Of a stretch of DNA of 28,457 bases, positions 1 through 7,488 are shown piece after piece. Numbering within the stretch: the stretch's first letter is position 1; each line of letters opens with the position of its first letter. Origin of the DNA: DAOSWM01 sp035380045 (lineage in GTDB: Bacteria; Bacteroidota; Bacteroidia; Bacteroidales; Tenuifilaceae); assembly GCA_035380045.1 (NCBI GenBank), contig DAOSWM010000042.1, forward strand, positions 1-28,457, read 5' to 3'. Both the position numbers and the translations under genes were made by a program. Under the pieces are notes generated by a model. The model ran no database searches. It was not told the origin of the DNA and saw nothing but the letters and a program-made list of their open reading frames with translations.

Positions 1-48
1 AAGGAGTAGTTTGCTTGCAAAATCGTAAATGATACTTGGATAAACACC

Positions 49-80
49 CTCACGGGGTGGCGTAATAATCACCCCGTGAG
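49..80. terminator. Perfect 11-bp inverted repeat, possible terminator
   Basis: Bases 49-59 (CTCACGGGGTG) are the exact reverse complement of 70-80, with a 10-base AT-rich loop. The stem is GC-rich and is followed by only a short T-run (TTTCT), so it is a plausible but weak intrinsic terminator for a gene ending before the window. No coding sequence is visible in bases 1-48. The rest of the stretch up to 137 is AT-rich leader for the lipoprotein gene that follows. Confidence 0.5.
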
Positions 81-137
81 TTTCTAACCTCAATAATCTT
101 TTTGTTATTAATTAATCTTTCAAATACTTTTAATAAA

Positions 138-737
138 ATGAGAATAACAAAAGCCTTATTTATTTTACTTGGAATTATTGTTGTTTTTTCAACTTCCTGT
201 GAAAAAGATTCCAACGATGGAGAGTTTACATCATTTACCGATACACGTGATGGGAGAACATATAAGTGTGTTGAAATTAATGGGGTAACTTGGATGGCGG
301 AAAACTTTTCGTATCAACCTCCAGCTAAAAGTTCAGACGATGTGATAGATTATTCTAAAGGCGACATTAGCTTTAAATTGTATAGGTGGAGCATCATCTC
401 AAGCATTATTCCTGAGGGTTGGCATTTGCCAAGTGAAAGTGAGTATGATGAATTAATTCAATATCTAGGCGGTTACGATGTGGCAGGTAATAAAATGAAA
501 GCTATTGGTGTATGGGAGGGAACTGAAAATGGAAACAACGAAAGCGGTTTTTCGGCTCTTCCAGGTTGTAACAAGGAAGACCCTACAGGATTTCTTTACA
601 CATACTTTTGGACCTCAACAGAGGTTAATGAAACTATGGCAAAAAAACTAAGCATTGCCTACGGAATCCCAAATGTTGCAATCTACGAAGAGTATAAAGA
701 AGATTTCTTGTGTGTTAGATTGATAAAGAATGATTAA
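138..737 (+). CDS. FISUMP-domain lipoprotein
   Basis: A 199-residue exported lipoprotein. The ATG at 138 is preferred over an in-frame TTG at 102 because it puts a typical lipoprotein signal at the N-terminus: MRITK, a hydrophobic core, then lipobox FSTS-C with the lipidated Cys at residue 21. The mature part matches the 'Fibrobacter succinogenes major paralogous' (FISUMP) domain: DGRTYKCVEINGVTWMAENF near the start, then GWHLPSESEYDEL, a GNNESGFSALPG block, WTSTE and a C-terminal VRLIK. This domain is common in secreted or surface proteins of Bacteroidota and Fibrobacterota and has no assigned biochemical function. The gene stands alone and ends at a strong bidirectional terminator. Signal and family are clear; the role is unknown. 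Confidence 0.88.
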   Translation: MRITKALFILLGIIVVFSTSCEKDSNDGEFTSFTDTRDGRTYKCVEINGVTWMAENFSYQPPAKSSDDVIDYSKGDISFKLYRWSIISSIIPEGWHLPSESEYDELIQYLGGYDVAGNKMKAIGVWEGTENGNNESGFSALPGCNKEDPTGFLYTYFWTSTEVNETMAKKLSIAYGIPNVAIYEEYKEDFLCVRLIKND

Positions 738-807
738 GCCTAATCTTTCTTTTGTGAGAATTGCATTTTTATTAGTTCCTGCTCGTGTATTTGAAATTTA
801 CCCAAAT

Positions 808-850
808 AAAAAGCTCGGTTTCTAAGTCAGAAACCGAGCTTTTTATTTTA
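808..850. terminator. Bidirectional intrinsic terminator
   Basis: A perfect 16-bp stem (808-823 against 829-844) with a 5-base loop AAGTC, flanked by A-runs on the left and T-runs on the right. It can therefore terminate the FISUMP lipoprotein gene (+) and sppA (-), which converge here. Confidence 0.92.
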
Positions 851-860
851 AATTTTATAA

Positions 861-2630
861 TTAGTAAACCTCTATCTCGTATGGAATTCTAGCCTGAACA
901 CCTCTGGTGTTTGCCAGCTCCATCAGGTTTTTGTAGTGCTTGTATGCAAAACCTAGCTCGTCTTCAAGAAGGCTGGCTTTTGCTGAGCCGGTTAAATCCT
1001 TAAGTAATGCCTCAAACGGATCCTTCTGCTTAGGAAGTTCAGTAATTCTATAGTTTTCAAGGTTGGCTTTTTCTGCTGCAATTTCAATGGCTCGCTCTAG
1101 TCCGCCAAACTCGTCGATGAGTTTAATATCCATTGCGTTTACACCGCTCCAAACACGACCCTGGCCAATTTCATCAACCTGCTCAACGGTTAGGCTACGG
1201 CCAAGGGCAACGTGGCCAATAAAGGTTTGGTAAATTTCCTCAACGCCAAGCTGTGCAACAGCTCTCTCCTCAGCGGTAAGTGGTCTGAAAATGGTTCCAA
1301 AGTCGGAATGTTTGTTGGTTTTTACAACATCAACGTTAACGCCAAGTTTCTTGTTCATGCCCTCCTTAATGCTTGGGTACATTCCGAAAACTCCAATCGA
1401 TCCGGTGATTGTTGTTGGGCTGGCAAGAATAACATCTGCTGGCGCAGCAATGTAGTATCCGCCCGAGGCAGCCACATCGCCCATCGAAACGATTACAGGT
1501 TTAACCTCTTTCGCCAGAGTCATTTCGCGCCACATAATTTCCGAAGCTAGCGCACTTCCTCCACCTGAGTTAACGCGGAGAATAATTGCTTTAATTGAGC
1601 TATCGCGACGAGCCTCACGAATTACCCTTCCGTAGTGGTCGCCTGCAATGTTGCCATCGGAGTTATCTCCGTCAACAATGTTTCCTGTGGCGTAAATTAC
1701 AGCAATTTTTTCCTTTGCCAACCCCTTTTCCTTACGTGGAGCAGGAACTTTTGCGTATTGTGCTATTGAAATAGATGTAATATCGTCTTTTCCCTCGGTG
1801 TTTGTGAGTTCTTTAAGTTTATTTACAACTTGGTCCTTGTAAACCAGGCTGTCAACAAGCCCGTTTTCCAGGGCCGTTTTTGCATTTCGAATATCCATAT
1901 TATCTGCCAGAAGGTTAAGCTGCTCGGGGCTAATTCCTCTTGCTTCCGAAATTCCTTTCACCCAGTGGTTCCAAATTGAACCGGTGTAGGTCATTATCTG
2001 TTCACGGTTATCATCGCTCATCTTTTCGTACATGAATGGTTCAACAGCAGCTTTGAATTTACCGTGACGAATAATTTGAGCCTCAACGCCTAGCTTCTCC
2101 AGGGCATTTTTAAAGAAGGTAATCTCGCTGCTTAAGCCAGACCACATCATGCCACCTTCGGGGTTGAGCATAATTTTGTCGGAAACCGTTGACAGATAGT
2201 AACTTTTTTGTGAGTAAACGTTGCTGAAGCTATAAATGAACTTGCCCGATTCCTTAAATTTTAGGAGGGCATCCCGAATCTCCTCAACGGTAGCAGCTCC
2301 GGCAGGAATGTTCTGGTTCTCCATGTAAATTCCAAGAATTTTTGGATCGTCAGCGGCGTTCTTAATGGCTTTTAGAATATCATTCAGCCCCAGTTTCTGC
2401 GAGGGTTTCATGCTGGCGAAGTTAAAATCGTCGAACGGACTTTTCGAACCACGGTCAACAATTTCATTGTCGAATTTTACAACAAGGAGAGAATTTTCCT
2501 TTACCTCTACTGCTTTGTCGGATTTCGACATAATTGCTCCTGCTATGCCGAAGAAGATAAAGAACATGAGTAGTCCGGTGATAAAGACACCCAGAATGGT
2601 TGCCAGTAAATACTTGAAGAAATTTTTCAT
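861..2630 (-). CDS. sppA: Signal peptide peptidase SppA, 67 kDa type
   Basis: A membrane-anchored serine protease that degrades signal peptides left in the membrane after secretion. At 589 residues it is the long, duplicated two-domain form (E. coli SppA is 618), not the short Bacillus type. There is one N-terminal transmembrane helix (about residues 9-33). The first protease domain has GKFKAAVEPF, giving the catalytic Lys at residue 193 by alignment with E. coli Lys209. The second domain has GDVAASGGYYIAAPAD, with the nucleophilic Ser at 389, so the Ser/Lys dyad is complete. The ATG at 2630 follows an AT-rich leader without a Shine-Dalgarno motif, normal in this phylum. It is divergent from folK across 124 bp. 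Confidence 0.96.
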   Translation of the reverse strand: MKNFFKYLLATILGVFITGLLMFFIFFGIAGAIMSKSDKAVEVKENSLLVVKFDNEIVDRGSKSPFDDFNFASMKPSQKLGLNDILKAIKNAADDPKILGIYMENQNIPAGAATVEEIRDALLKFKESGKFIYSFSNVYSQKSYYLSTVSDKIMLNPEGGMMWSGLSSEITFFKNALEKLGVEAQIIRHGKFKAAVEPFMYEKMSDDNREQIMTYTGSIWNHWVKGISEARGISPEQLNLLADNMDIRNAKTALENGLVDSLVYKDQVVNKLKELTNTEGKDDITSISIAQYAKVPAPRKEKGLAKEKIAVIYATGNIVDGDNSDGNIAGDHYGRVIREARRDSSIKAIILRVNSGGGSALASEIMWREMTLAKEVKPVIVSMGDVAASGGYYIAAPADVILASPTTITGSIGVFGMYPSIKEGMNKKLGVNVDVVKTNKHSDFGTIFRPLTAEERAVAQLGVEEIYQTFIGHVALGRSLTVEQVDEIGQGRVWSGVNAMDIKLIDEFGGLERAIEIAAEKANLENYRITELPKQKDPFEALLKDLTGSAKASLLEDELGFAYKHYKNLMELANTRGVQARIPYEIEVY

Positions 2631-2754
2631 GGTATAATTGAATTTAGGTTAATTAATTGCATACTTATTGGAGATAAAAGTATGAAAAAAGTTTAAGCCA
2701 AAGGTTGCTTCTTTTTAAAATTAAGTTAAACTTTGCGACTTAAATCGATTTAAC
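2631..2754. promoter_or_regulatory. Divergent promoter region sppA/folK
   Basis: This 124-bp AT-rich spacer separates two divergent genes and must hold both promoters. On the plus strand TTAAACTTTGC (about 2725-2735) resembles the Bacteroidota -7 box TAnnTTTG but has one extra base between TA and TTTG. On the minus strand TACTTTTA (about 2676-2683) matches 7 of 8 positions. Neither is exact, so box positions are tentative. Confidence 0.4.
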
Positions 2755-3264
2755 ATGAACAAGGTTTTCCTCGGTCTTGGTGGAAATTTAGGCAATAGAG
2801 AAGCTTATCTTACACAGGCAATTCAGCAAATTAACAAAGAAGTTGGTGCAGTAAAGAATGTTTCCGATATTTTTGAATCGGAGCCTTGGGGCTTCGAGCA
2901 CCATATTCCTTTCTTAAATCAGGTTGTTGAAGTGGAGACTGAGTTGGAGGCTCTCTGCGTTCTCGATAAGTGTCAACTAATAGAGAAGTTGTTGGGTCGT
3001 AAAAGATTTCAGGACGAAGGTTACCGCCCTCGCAACATTGATATTGATGTGCTTTTCTATAACGACTTTATTTACACGTTACCCCCGCTTATTTTACCTC
3101 ATAAGTTTCTCCACCAACGCATGTTTGTTCTTGAGCCATTGGCTCAAATAGCTCCCGATATAGTGCATCCGCTGTTTGGTATTACCGTAAAAGAGTTGAA
3201 GCAAGCTTGCACCGACAATGTAAAGGTTTGGCATTACAAGCCCAAGCTGGTTGGTGCGCAATAA
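2755..3264 (+). CDS. folK: 6-hydroxymethyl-7,8-dihydropterin pyrophosphokinase (HPPK)
   Basis: Transfers pyrophosphate from ATP to 6-hydroxymethyl-dihydropterin, the step before dihydropteroate synthase in folate synthesis; cytosolic. The 169-residue length is normal. The N-terminus has the family pattern FLGLGGNLGNRE. The HPPK signature appears as RPRNIDIDVLFY, with the Mg-binding Asp pair at 96 and 98. The downstream LPHKFLHQRMFVLEPLAQIAPD block is also typical: substrate-loop residues and the conserved R-FVL-PL motif. No other folate gene is nearby. It converges on upp with only 9 bp between stop codons and no visible terminator in that gap. Confidence 0.96.
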   Translation: MNKVFLGLGGNLGNREAYLTQAIQQINKEVGAVKNVSDIFESEPWGFEHHIPFLNQVVEVETELEALCVLDKCQLIEKLLGRKRFQDEGYRPRNIDIDVLFYNDFIYTLPPLILPHKFLHQRMFVLEPLAQIAPDIVHPLFGITVKELKQACTDNVKVWHYKPKLVGAQ

Positions 3265-3273
3265 AATTTCAGG

Positions 3274-3924
3274 TTACTCCTTCGCTCCGTAAGCTAAATC
3301 GCCTGCATCGCCCAAACCGGGTACAATGTACGACTTCACGGTTAGCTCATCGTCAACGGCACCAAGCCATAGGCTTACGTTGCTTTGAGGAAGGTTCTTT
3401 CGGGTGTACTCAACGCCTTCCTTCGAGGCGATAATAGACACAATGTGTGTGTAAGAGGGTTTCCCTTTTTCAATTAATGCCTTGTATGCCAGCACCATCG
3501 ATGAGCCTGTTGCCAGCATGGGGTCAGCAATAATCAGAACTTTATCGTTGATTATTGGACACGAAAGGTGCTCAAATTGAATCTTAAAGTTCCCGTCCTT
3601 GCTGTATTTTCGGTATGCCGAGATGAATGCGTTTTCGGCACCATCAAAGTAGTTAAGGAATCCCTGATGCATAGGCAATCCCGCACGCATTATCGAGGCA
3701 ACCACAATGGTGTCGGATGGAGTTGACATGTCGGCAATGCCTAGTGGGGTTTGCACCTGAACCGATTTGTAATTCAACTCACGACTAATTTCATAGGCGA
3801 ATATTTCGCTAATTCGTTCAAGGTTTCTTCGGAATCGGAGGCTATCATGCTGAATTTTTACATCCCTTAACTCAAGAATGAAACGGTTTAGCACCGAGTT
3901 GCTTTCACCAAGAATTTTTACCAT
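3274..3924 (-). CDS. upp: Uracil phosphoribosyltransferase
   Basis: Salvages uracil with PRPP to make UMP. The protein has 216 residues, the normal family size. The PRPP-binding loop is IADPMLATGSSM (D134 to about T139). The uracil-binding C-terminus is YIVPGLGDAGDLAYG (about 199-213). An earlier SIMRAGLPM segment is also conserved. The ATG at 3924 starts MVKILGESNSVL. A candidate promoter (TACTTTTG on the minus strand, 3989-3996) lies 65 bp upstream. It is convergent with folK and divergent from the lipoprotein gene at 4107. Confidence 0.95.
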   Translation of the reverse strand: MVKILGESNSVLNRFILELRDVKIQHDSLRFRRNLERISEIFAYEISRELNYKSVQVQTPLGIADMSTPSDTIVVASIMRAGLPMHQGFLNYFDGAENAFISAYRKYSKDGNFKIQFEHLSCPIINDKVLIIADPMLATGSSMVLAYKALIEKGKPSYTHIVSIIASKEGVEYTRKNLPQSNVSLWLGAVDDELTVKSYIVPGLGDAGDLAYGAKE

Positions 3925-3988
3925 TTCAATAGTGTTTCAGTATTCTGGTTTTTTAAAAGCGAAAAGTAGAAAATATATTCTTATATCC

Positions 3989-3996
3989 CAAAAGTA
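3989..3996 (-). promoter_or_regulatory. Candidate -7 box for upp
   Basis: TACTTTTG on the minus strand matches the Bacteroidota -7 consensus TAnnTTTG. No TTTG is seen 18-20 bases further upstream, so only half of the promoter is recognisable. The start of transcription would fall near 3982, leaving a leader of about 58 bases. Confidence 0.4.
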
Positions 3997-4106
3997 ATTA
4001 TTTTATCAATGCCTTATAAATTAGAATAAAAAAAACACTTATTTTGTTTAGGGTATTTACGCTTTCAAGTATCATACGACTATAGAAAATCCTAAATAAT
4101 TTAAAA

Positions 4107-5108
4107 ATGAAAGCAATAGTAAATCTTTGTGTGGTGTTTTTTTTGCTCTTAACGGGTTGTACTCTTTCCCCAAGAAACAAGGCTATTACCCTTGAGGGCG
4201 ATTACGTTGGACAGATTTGCCCTGGTAAAGAGGCAAAAGTATTTGCTCCCGGATTTATTTCAACCGGCATGTATGAGCGCGATTTTGCCATTTCGCCCAA
4301 GGGCGATGAAGTTTACTACTCACTTTTTCAGGGCGATTGGAATACCATAATGGTTACTCGAAGGGTAAATAATGTTTGGCAGCAACCTGTTGTGGCTGAG
4401 TTTGCCCGCGACACAACCCGCTTTTTTGCCGAGGCATCGTTTTCAGCGGATGGAGAAAGGTTGTATTTTCTGGGAGCTAAGGCTGGTTGGGCCGAGCAGG
4501 ATATCTGGGTGGTTGAGAGGCAAGCAAACAATTCTTGGGGCGAGCCCCAAAAGTTACCCGAGATAATAAACGAAAAAGAGGAGTTTTTTCCATCGTTAAC
4601 CCGTTCGGGAACACTATACTTTTGTAGAACCGATGAAAAAACAAGAATTTCTCAAATCCTTAGATCAAAACTTGTAGATGGGGAGTATCAAGCCCCCGAA
4701 GTTCTCCCTTCCCCGATTAATGCTAGGGGAACCCATTTTAACGCATGTATCTCGCCCGATGATAGCTACCTGATTGGATGTGTTGTTGGCCGCGATTCTC
4801 TGAATCCCAGAAAATCAACCTATATGCTCTTCCTTCATAACCCCGATGACACCTGGTCAGAAGGGATTGACCTGATTGAAAGGATGAAGTTACCAAGTAG
4901 CAACGCTATAAGCGTAAGCCTTTCGCCCGATGGGAGGTACTTTTTCTTTGCGACTACATTAAAAACAATTTCTTTCAAGGAACTTGAACCTACGTGGGAT
5001 GTTTCGAGAATTCAGGAGCGAAGGTTGACCCATGGGAATGGTAATTCCGATATTTACTGGGTTCGAATAGATGAGTTTGTAGAAAAACTCAAGCAAGGGA
5101 ATTCCTGA
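4107..5108 (+). CDS. Lipoprotein with PD40/TolB-type beta-propeller repeats
   Basis: A 333-residue exported lipoprotein of unknown specific function. The signal peptide MKAIVNLCVVFFLLLTG ends in lipobox LLTG-C with Cys at 18. The mature protein has repeated blade motifs of the PD40 (WD40-like) type: FAISPKGDEVYYS, ASFSADGERLYFLG, PSLTRSGTLYF, ACISPDDSYLIG and VSLSPDGRYFFFA. Each joins a S/F-S-x-DG turn to a hydrophobic strand, and several are followed by DIWVVER- or DIYWVRI-like strands. Such propellers in Bacteroidota usually serve as periplasmic or surface binding scaffolds. The gene is monocistronic and converges on radC with a 5-bp gap. No catalytic motif was seen. Confidence 0.82.
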   Translation: MKAIVNLCVVFFLLLTGCTLSPRNKAITLEGDYVGQICPGKEAKVFAPGFISTGMYERDFAISPKGDEVYYSLFQGDWNTIMVTRRVNNVWQQPVVAEFARDTTRFFAEASFSADGERLYFLGAKAGWAEQDIWVVERQANNSWGEPQKLPEIINEKEEFFPSLTRSGTLYFCRTDEKTRISQILRSKLVDGEYQAPEVLPSPINARGTHFNACISPDDSYLIGCVVGRDSLNPRKSTYMLFLHNPDDTWSEGIDLIERMKLPSSNAISVSLSPDGRYFFFATTLKTISFKELEPTWDVSRIQERRLTHGNGNSDIYWVRIDEFVEKLKQGNS

Positions 5109-5113
5109 GTTGT

Positions 5114-5812
5114 TTAAAGCACTCCTTCGTCAGCCATGGAGTAGCACTGGCCATCTGTAACAATTATATGGTCGAGCAGATTAACTTCAAGCGTGCTGGC
5201 AGCAGCTTTTAGCTTCTGGGTAATTTTTATATCGTCGTTACTGGGATTGTGGTTTCCCGAAGGATGATTGTGACATAGAATAATTCCCAGTGCTTGATAT
5301 TCAAGTACAAGCCGCATTATTTTTCTTGTATCAACAACCGTTGCGATTTGTCCACCTTCGCTCACTTTTACCTGAGCAATTATTCGGTTTGCTCTATTGA
5401 GCAGTAGAATCCAGAACTCCTCGTGGGGTAGATCGGCAAGTTGAGGCTGAAAAATATCAATTACGTCCTTGCTCGATGATATTTGTTTTTTGGAGAGGGC
5501 TTCCGAAATTTTTCTTCTTCTTCCCAACTCAAGGGCAGCCATAATTGTAATGGCTTTCGCGGGGCCAATGCCTTTTATTTTGGTTAAATCAGATAGGGAG
5601 TACTTGCCCAGCTCGTTGAGGTTGTTGTTTGCAATCCCAAGAATACGCTGTGATATTGCCACTGCAGTTTCGTTTCGGGTGCCCGTGCCGATTAGAATGG
5701 CCATAAGTTCGGCATCGCTAAGCGCACCAATGCCCTTGCTCATCATCTTCTCGCGGGGCCTGTCGTCCAGCGCCCACTCTTTTATGGTAAGCGCACGTGA
5801 ATTCTGTTCCAT
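5114..5812 (-). CDS. radC: RadC family JAB/MPN-domain protein
   Basis: Belongs to the RadC/YeeS family. Despite the name, a DNA-repair role in E. coli was not confirmed, and the biochemical function is unsettled. The order is standard: an N-terminal helix-hairpin-helix-like region (ALSDAELMAILIGTGT; KIKGIGPAKA around 78-86), then an MPN domain with the JAMM metal motif HNHPSGNHNPSNDD. This gives H181, H183, S191 and D194, with an upstream Glu in HEEFWILLLN (about 131-132), so all metal ligands are present. It has 232 residues, the usual size, and starts at the ATG at 5812. It lies downstream of rpsT but is separated from it by a terminator, so it is probably transcribed on its own. Confidence 0.94.
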   Translation of the reverse strand: MEQNSRALTIKEWALDDRPREKMMSKGIGALSDAELMAILIGTGTRNETAVAISQRILGIANNNLNELGKYSLSDLTKIKGIGPAKAITIMAALELGRRRKISEALSKKQISSSKDVIDIFQPQLADLPHEEFWILLLNRANRIIAQVKVSEGGQIATVVDTRKIMRLVLEYQALGIILCHNHPSGNHNPSNDDIKITQKLKAAASTLEVNLLDHIIVTDGQCYSMADEGVL

Positions 5813-5858
5813 GAACTGGTTGATTTGTCACGCTAAATTAGGTAAAAAGAAATTCTTA

Positions 5859-5896
5859 TAAAATAAAAAAAGGCTTACCTAAAATTGGCAAGCCTT
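5859..5896 (-). terminator. rpsT terminator
   Basis: Read on the minus strand, AAGGCTTGCC / loop AATTTTA / GGTAAGCCTT forms a 10-bp stem (5870-5879 with 5887-5896) with one mismatch, followed by a run of seven T and further T-rich sequence. It lies 24 bp past the rpsT stop codon and separates the tRNA-Glu/rpsT transcript from radC. Confidence 0.85.
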
Positions 5897-5919
5897 AACC
5901 ATTTAACCTAAAACTATTC

Positions 5920-6174
5920 CTATTGAAGACTATTAACATGCAGTGTGAGCGAACTCTTTAAGTTAGCAGCTTTGTTCTTGTGGATAATGTTCTTTTTTGC
6001 AAGTTTATCGAGCATAGAACTAACTTTTGGCAACATTTCAGTTGCTGCTGCCTTGTCGGACAAACCCCTTAAACTTTTAATAGCATTACGAGTGGTTTTT
6101 GCGTAATACTTATTGTGTACCCTTCTGGCTTCGGTTTGCCTAATTCGCTTAATTGATGACTTATGATTTGCCAT
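5920..6174 (-). CDS. rpsT: 30S ribosomal protein S20
   Basis: A primary-binding protein of the 16S rRNA in the small ribosomal subunit. It has 84 residues, rich in Lys/Arg/Ala and almost wholly helical. The start is set at the ATG at 6174, giving the universal MANHKSSIKRIRQ N-terminus; an in-frame TTG at 6180 would add two residues and is unlikely. The C-terminal half has the typical LDKLAKKNIIHKNKAANLKS segment. It lies 22 bp downstream of tRNA-Glu on the same strand with no terminator between, so the two probably share one transcript from the promoter near 6311-6341. Confidence 0.97.
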   Translation of the reverse strand: MANHKSSIKRIRQTEARRVHNKYYAKTTRNAIKSLRGLSDKAAATEMLPKVSSMLDKLAKKNIIHKNKAANLKSSLTLHVNSLQ

Positions 6175-6196
6175 GATCAAATTGTATAAAAATGAT

Positions 6197-6271
6197 TGGT
6201 AGCCCGTAGGGGAATCGAACCCCTGTTACCAGGATGAAAACCTGGCGTCCTAACCCCTAGACGAACGGGCC
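6197..6271 (-). tRNA. tRNA-Glu (anticodon UUC)
   Basis: Read on the minus strand, the cloverleaf folds fully. The acceptor stem is GGCCCGT (5' end 6271) with ACGGGCT, including one G-U pair. The D arm is GTCT..GGAC. The anticodon stem CCAGG/CCTGG has loop TTTTCAT, giving anticodon TTC at 6238-6236. The T arm is AGGGG-TTCGATT-CCCCT. The discriminator is A (6200) and is followed by an encoded CCA (6199-6197). It reads GAA and GAG codons. It is co-oriented with rpsT. Confidence 0.96.
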
Positions 6272-6310
6272 AACTGTTTTCAAAACACGCGCTTCATTCC
6301 TAAAGCGGGT

Positions 6311-6341
6311 GCAAAGGTAGCTGAAAATTTTTTTCTGCAAA
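6311..6341 (-). promoter_or_regulatory. Bacteroidota-type promoter for tRNA-Glu/rpsT
   Basis: On the minus strand TTTG (6341-6338), an 18-base spacer and TACCTTTG (6319-6312) form a full match to the sigma-ABfr type promoter (TTTG, about 19 bases, TAnnTTTG). The start of transcription would be near 6304, about 33 bases before the mature tRNA end. Confidence 0.8.
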
Positions 6342-6375
6342 AAAAAAATGCAAAAAAATCAAAAAAAAATGCAGG

Positions 6376-6858
6376 TTAAAAAACATAACGAACAGAAAGT
6401 CCTGCATTGAACCAAACGCCAGGGCTTTCAATGATGTTTAGTATGGGTAAAATATCGACGCTAATGGAGATAGGTGCCTCTGAGAAAACGTATTCAACTC
6501 CTAAAACGCCATCAACTCCAATGTACAGCTCTCCGTCAGTGGCAGATGACCATGGCGTTTTTTTGCCAGATTGTGAGGCGGCGAAATGCCCGCCAATGCC
6601 ATAGTACCAGTTGAAGTCGGGTAAATCGGGGATGGGTTGGTGGATTTGGTAAAGGCCTGTTACTCCGTAGTAGCCCCAGCCAATGGAGAGAATCCCTTCC
6701 ATAGCAGTTCGCTTGGTAACAAAGTGCTTTAAAGTTATACCCGAGGGGTAACCGCCACGAAGCCCTACCCCGGTTTTGTAACTTTCCTGTGCCTGTAACG
6801 GAAATGAGAGAATAAAAACTATTGCCAATGGCAATACCCTTTTTGCTATTTGAATCAT
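6376..6858 (-). CDS. Small outer-membrane beta-barrel protein
   Basis: A 160-residue exported protein. A signal peptide of about 24 residues (MIQIAKRVLPLAIVF..., cleavage after PLQA-Q) precedes a mature chain of short amphipathic strands. These include TGVGLRGGYPSGITLKHF, MEGILSIGWGYYGVTGLYQIH, NWYYGIGGHFAA, LYIGVDGVLGVEYVF and a final GLSVRYVF. The chain ends in an aromatic residue, as outer-membrane barrels normally do. The size fits an 8-stranded barrel (about 136 residues mature). No specific family or ligand is recognised. It is third in a minus-strand group after mpl and the GNAT gene, 51 bp downstream of the latter. Past its stop is a T-rich tract without a clear hairpin. Confidence 0.78.
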   Translation of the reverse strand: MIQIAKRVLPLAIVFILSFPLQAQESYKTGVGLRGGYPSGITLKHFVTKRTAMEGILSIGWGYYGVTGLYQIHQPIPDLPDFNWYYGIGGHFAASQSGKKTPWSSATDGELYIGVDGVLGVEYVFSEAPISISVDILPILNIIESPGVWFNAGLSVRYVF

Positions 6859-6909
6859 ATAAATACTATTTGTTTGTAATGTAAAAACGGGAAGATGAGT
6901 AATTATTGT

Positions 6910-7476
6910 TTATGTATCAAAATCGAGGTCCTCGGTTTCAATGTCTTTTGGGCAAACAATTCTGTAGTATTTGCTCGATGGTGGGTCGTTTTCATCGGTG
7001 GAAACCTTGTGGAACCCTAGCTTTTTTAGCGACGCTAAAGCTGCTTCGTTTTCCCGGAATGCCTCAACCAGTACCACTTTAAACATTTTATTCTCTTTTG
7101 CCCACTTCAGAATTGCTTCGGTTGCTTCTGTACCAAAACCTTGTTTTCTGAAGTTCTTGTCGATGCTGAAAAAAATCTCAACTTCTCCACTGGTATTTGG
7201 GAGGCCGTTGAATGTGAATTGTCCAATGATAGTTTTCGATTTTTTCTCAACAATTATCCAAAGGGTAAAGAAAAGGTAGTCGTTACTATGGTTTTGCCAA
7301 ATATGCTTGTTCTTTTCAATGTTCTCAATAATCTCTTCGCAGTAATCGTTGGCTAAGCAGCAGTTTGATGGCGATAGGTTATACTGCTCCTCATAATCGG
7401 TTCTCGACTTAACAAATAGGTTCAGTTCACTTAGCGACAATGGCTTAATCTCTGTTCTGCTACTTTGAAGAATCAT
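6910..7476 (-). CDS. GNAT family N-acetyltransferase (RimJ/RimL-like)
   Basis: A predicted acetyl-CoA-dependent N-acyltransferase of 188 residues; the substrate is unknown. The acetyl-CoA pyrophosphate-binding loop (motif A) is FRKQGFGTEA, residues 109-118, after a GEVEIFFSIDKN strand (about 98-108). Motif B is NEAALASLKKLGFHKV (about 143-158), typical of the RimJ/RimL-type subfamily. The acidic C-terminus (ETEDLDFDT) is unusual but short. It starts 12 bp after the mpl stop codon on the same strand, so it is very likely co-transcribed with mpl. That raises the possibility of a cell-wall substrate, but nothing in the protein shows this. Confidence 0.85.
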   Translation of the reverse strand: MILQSSRTEIKPLSLSELNLFVKSRTDYEEQYNLSPSNCCLANDYCEEIIENIEKNKHIWQNHSNDYLFFTLWIIVEKKSKTIIGQFTFNGLPNTSGEVEIFFSIDKNFRKQGFGTEATEAILKWAKENKMFKVVLVEAFRENEAALASLKKLGFHKVSTDENDPPSSKYYRIVCPKDIETEDLDFDT

Positions 7477-7488
7477 GCCAATTTATGT

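Noticed and set aside
49..80. Hairpin as a riboswitch or regulatory RNA
   Set aside because: A single simple stem with no conserved multi-helix structure; a terminator of an upstream gene is the simpler reading.
1212..1550. Plus-strand open frame antisense to sppA
   Set aside because: It lies wholly inside a convincing SppA reading frame with catalytic residues and has no recognisable protein features.
3998..4180. 60-codon minus-strand frame between upp and the lipoprotein gene
   Set aside because: It overlaps the lipoprotein signal peptide and consists of AT-rich Phe/Ile/Lys codons; more likely the intergenic promoter region.
6330..6370. Long A-runs as a possible frameshift or slippage element
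   Set aside because: They lie between genes, past the barrel gene stop; on the minus strand they are part of a T-rich tract and the -33 region of the tRNA promoter.
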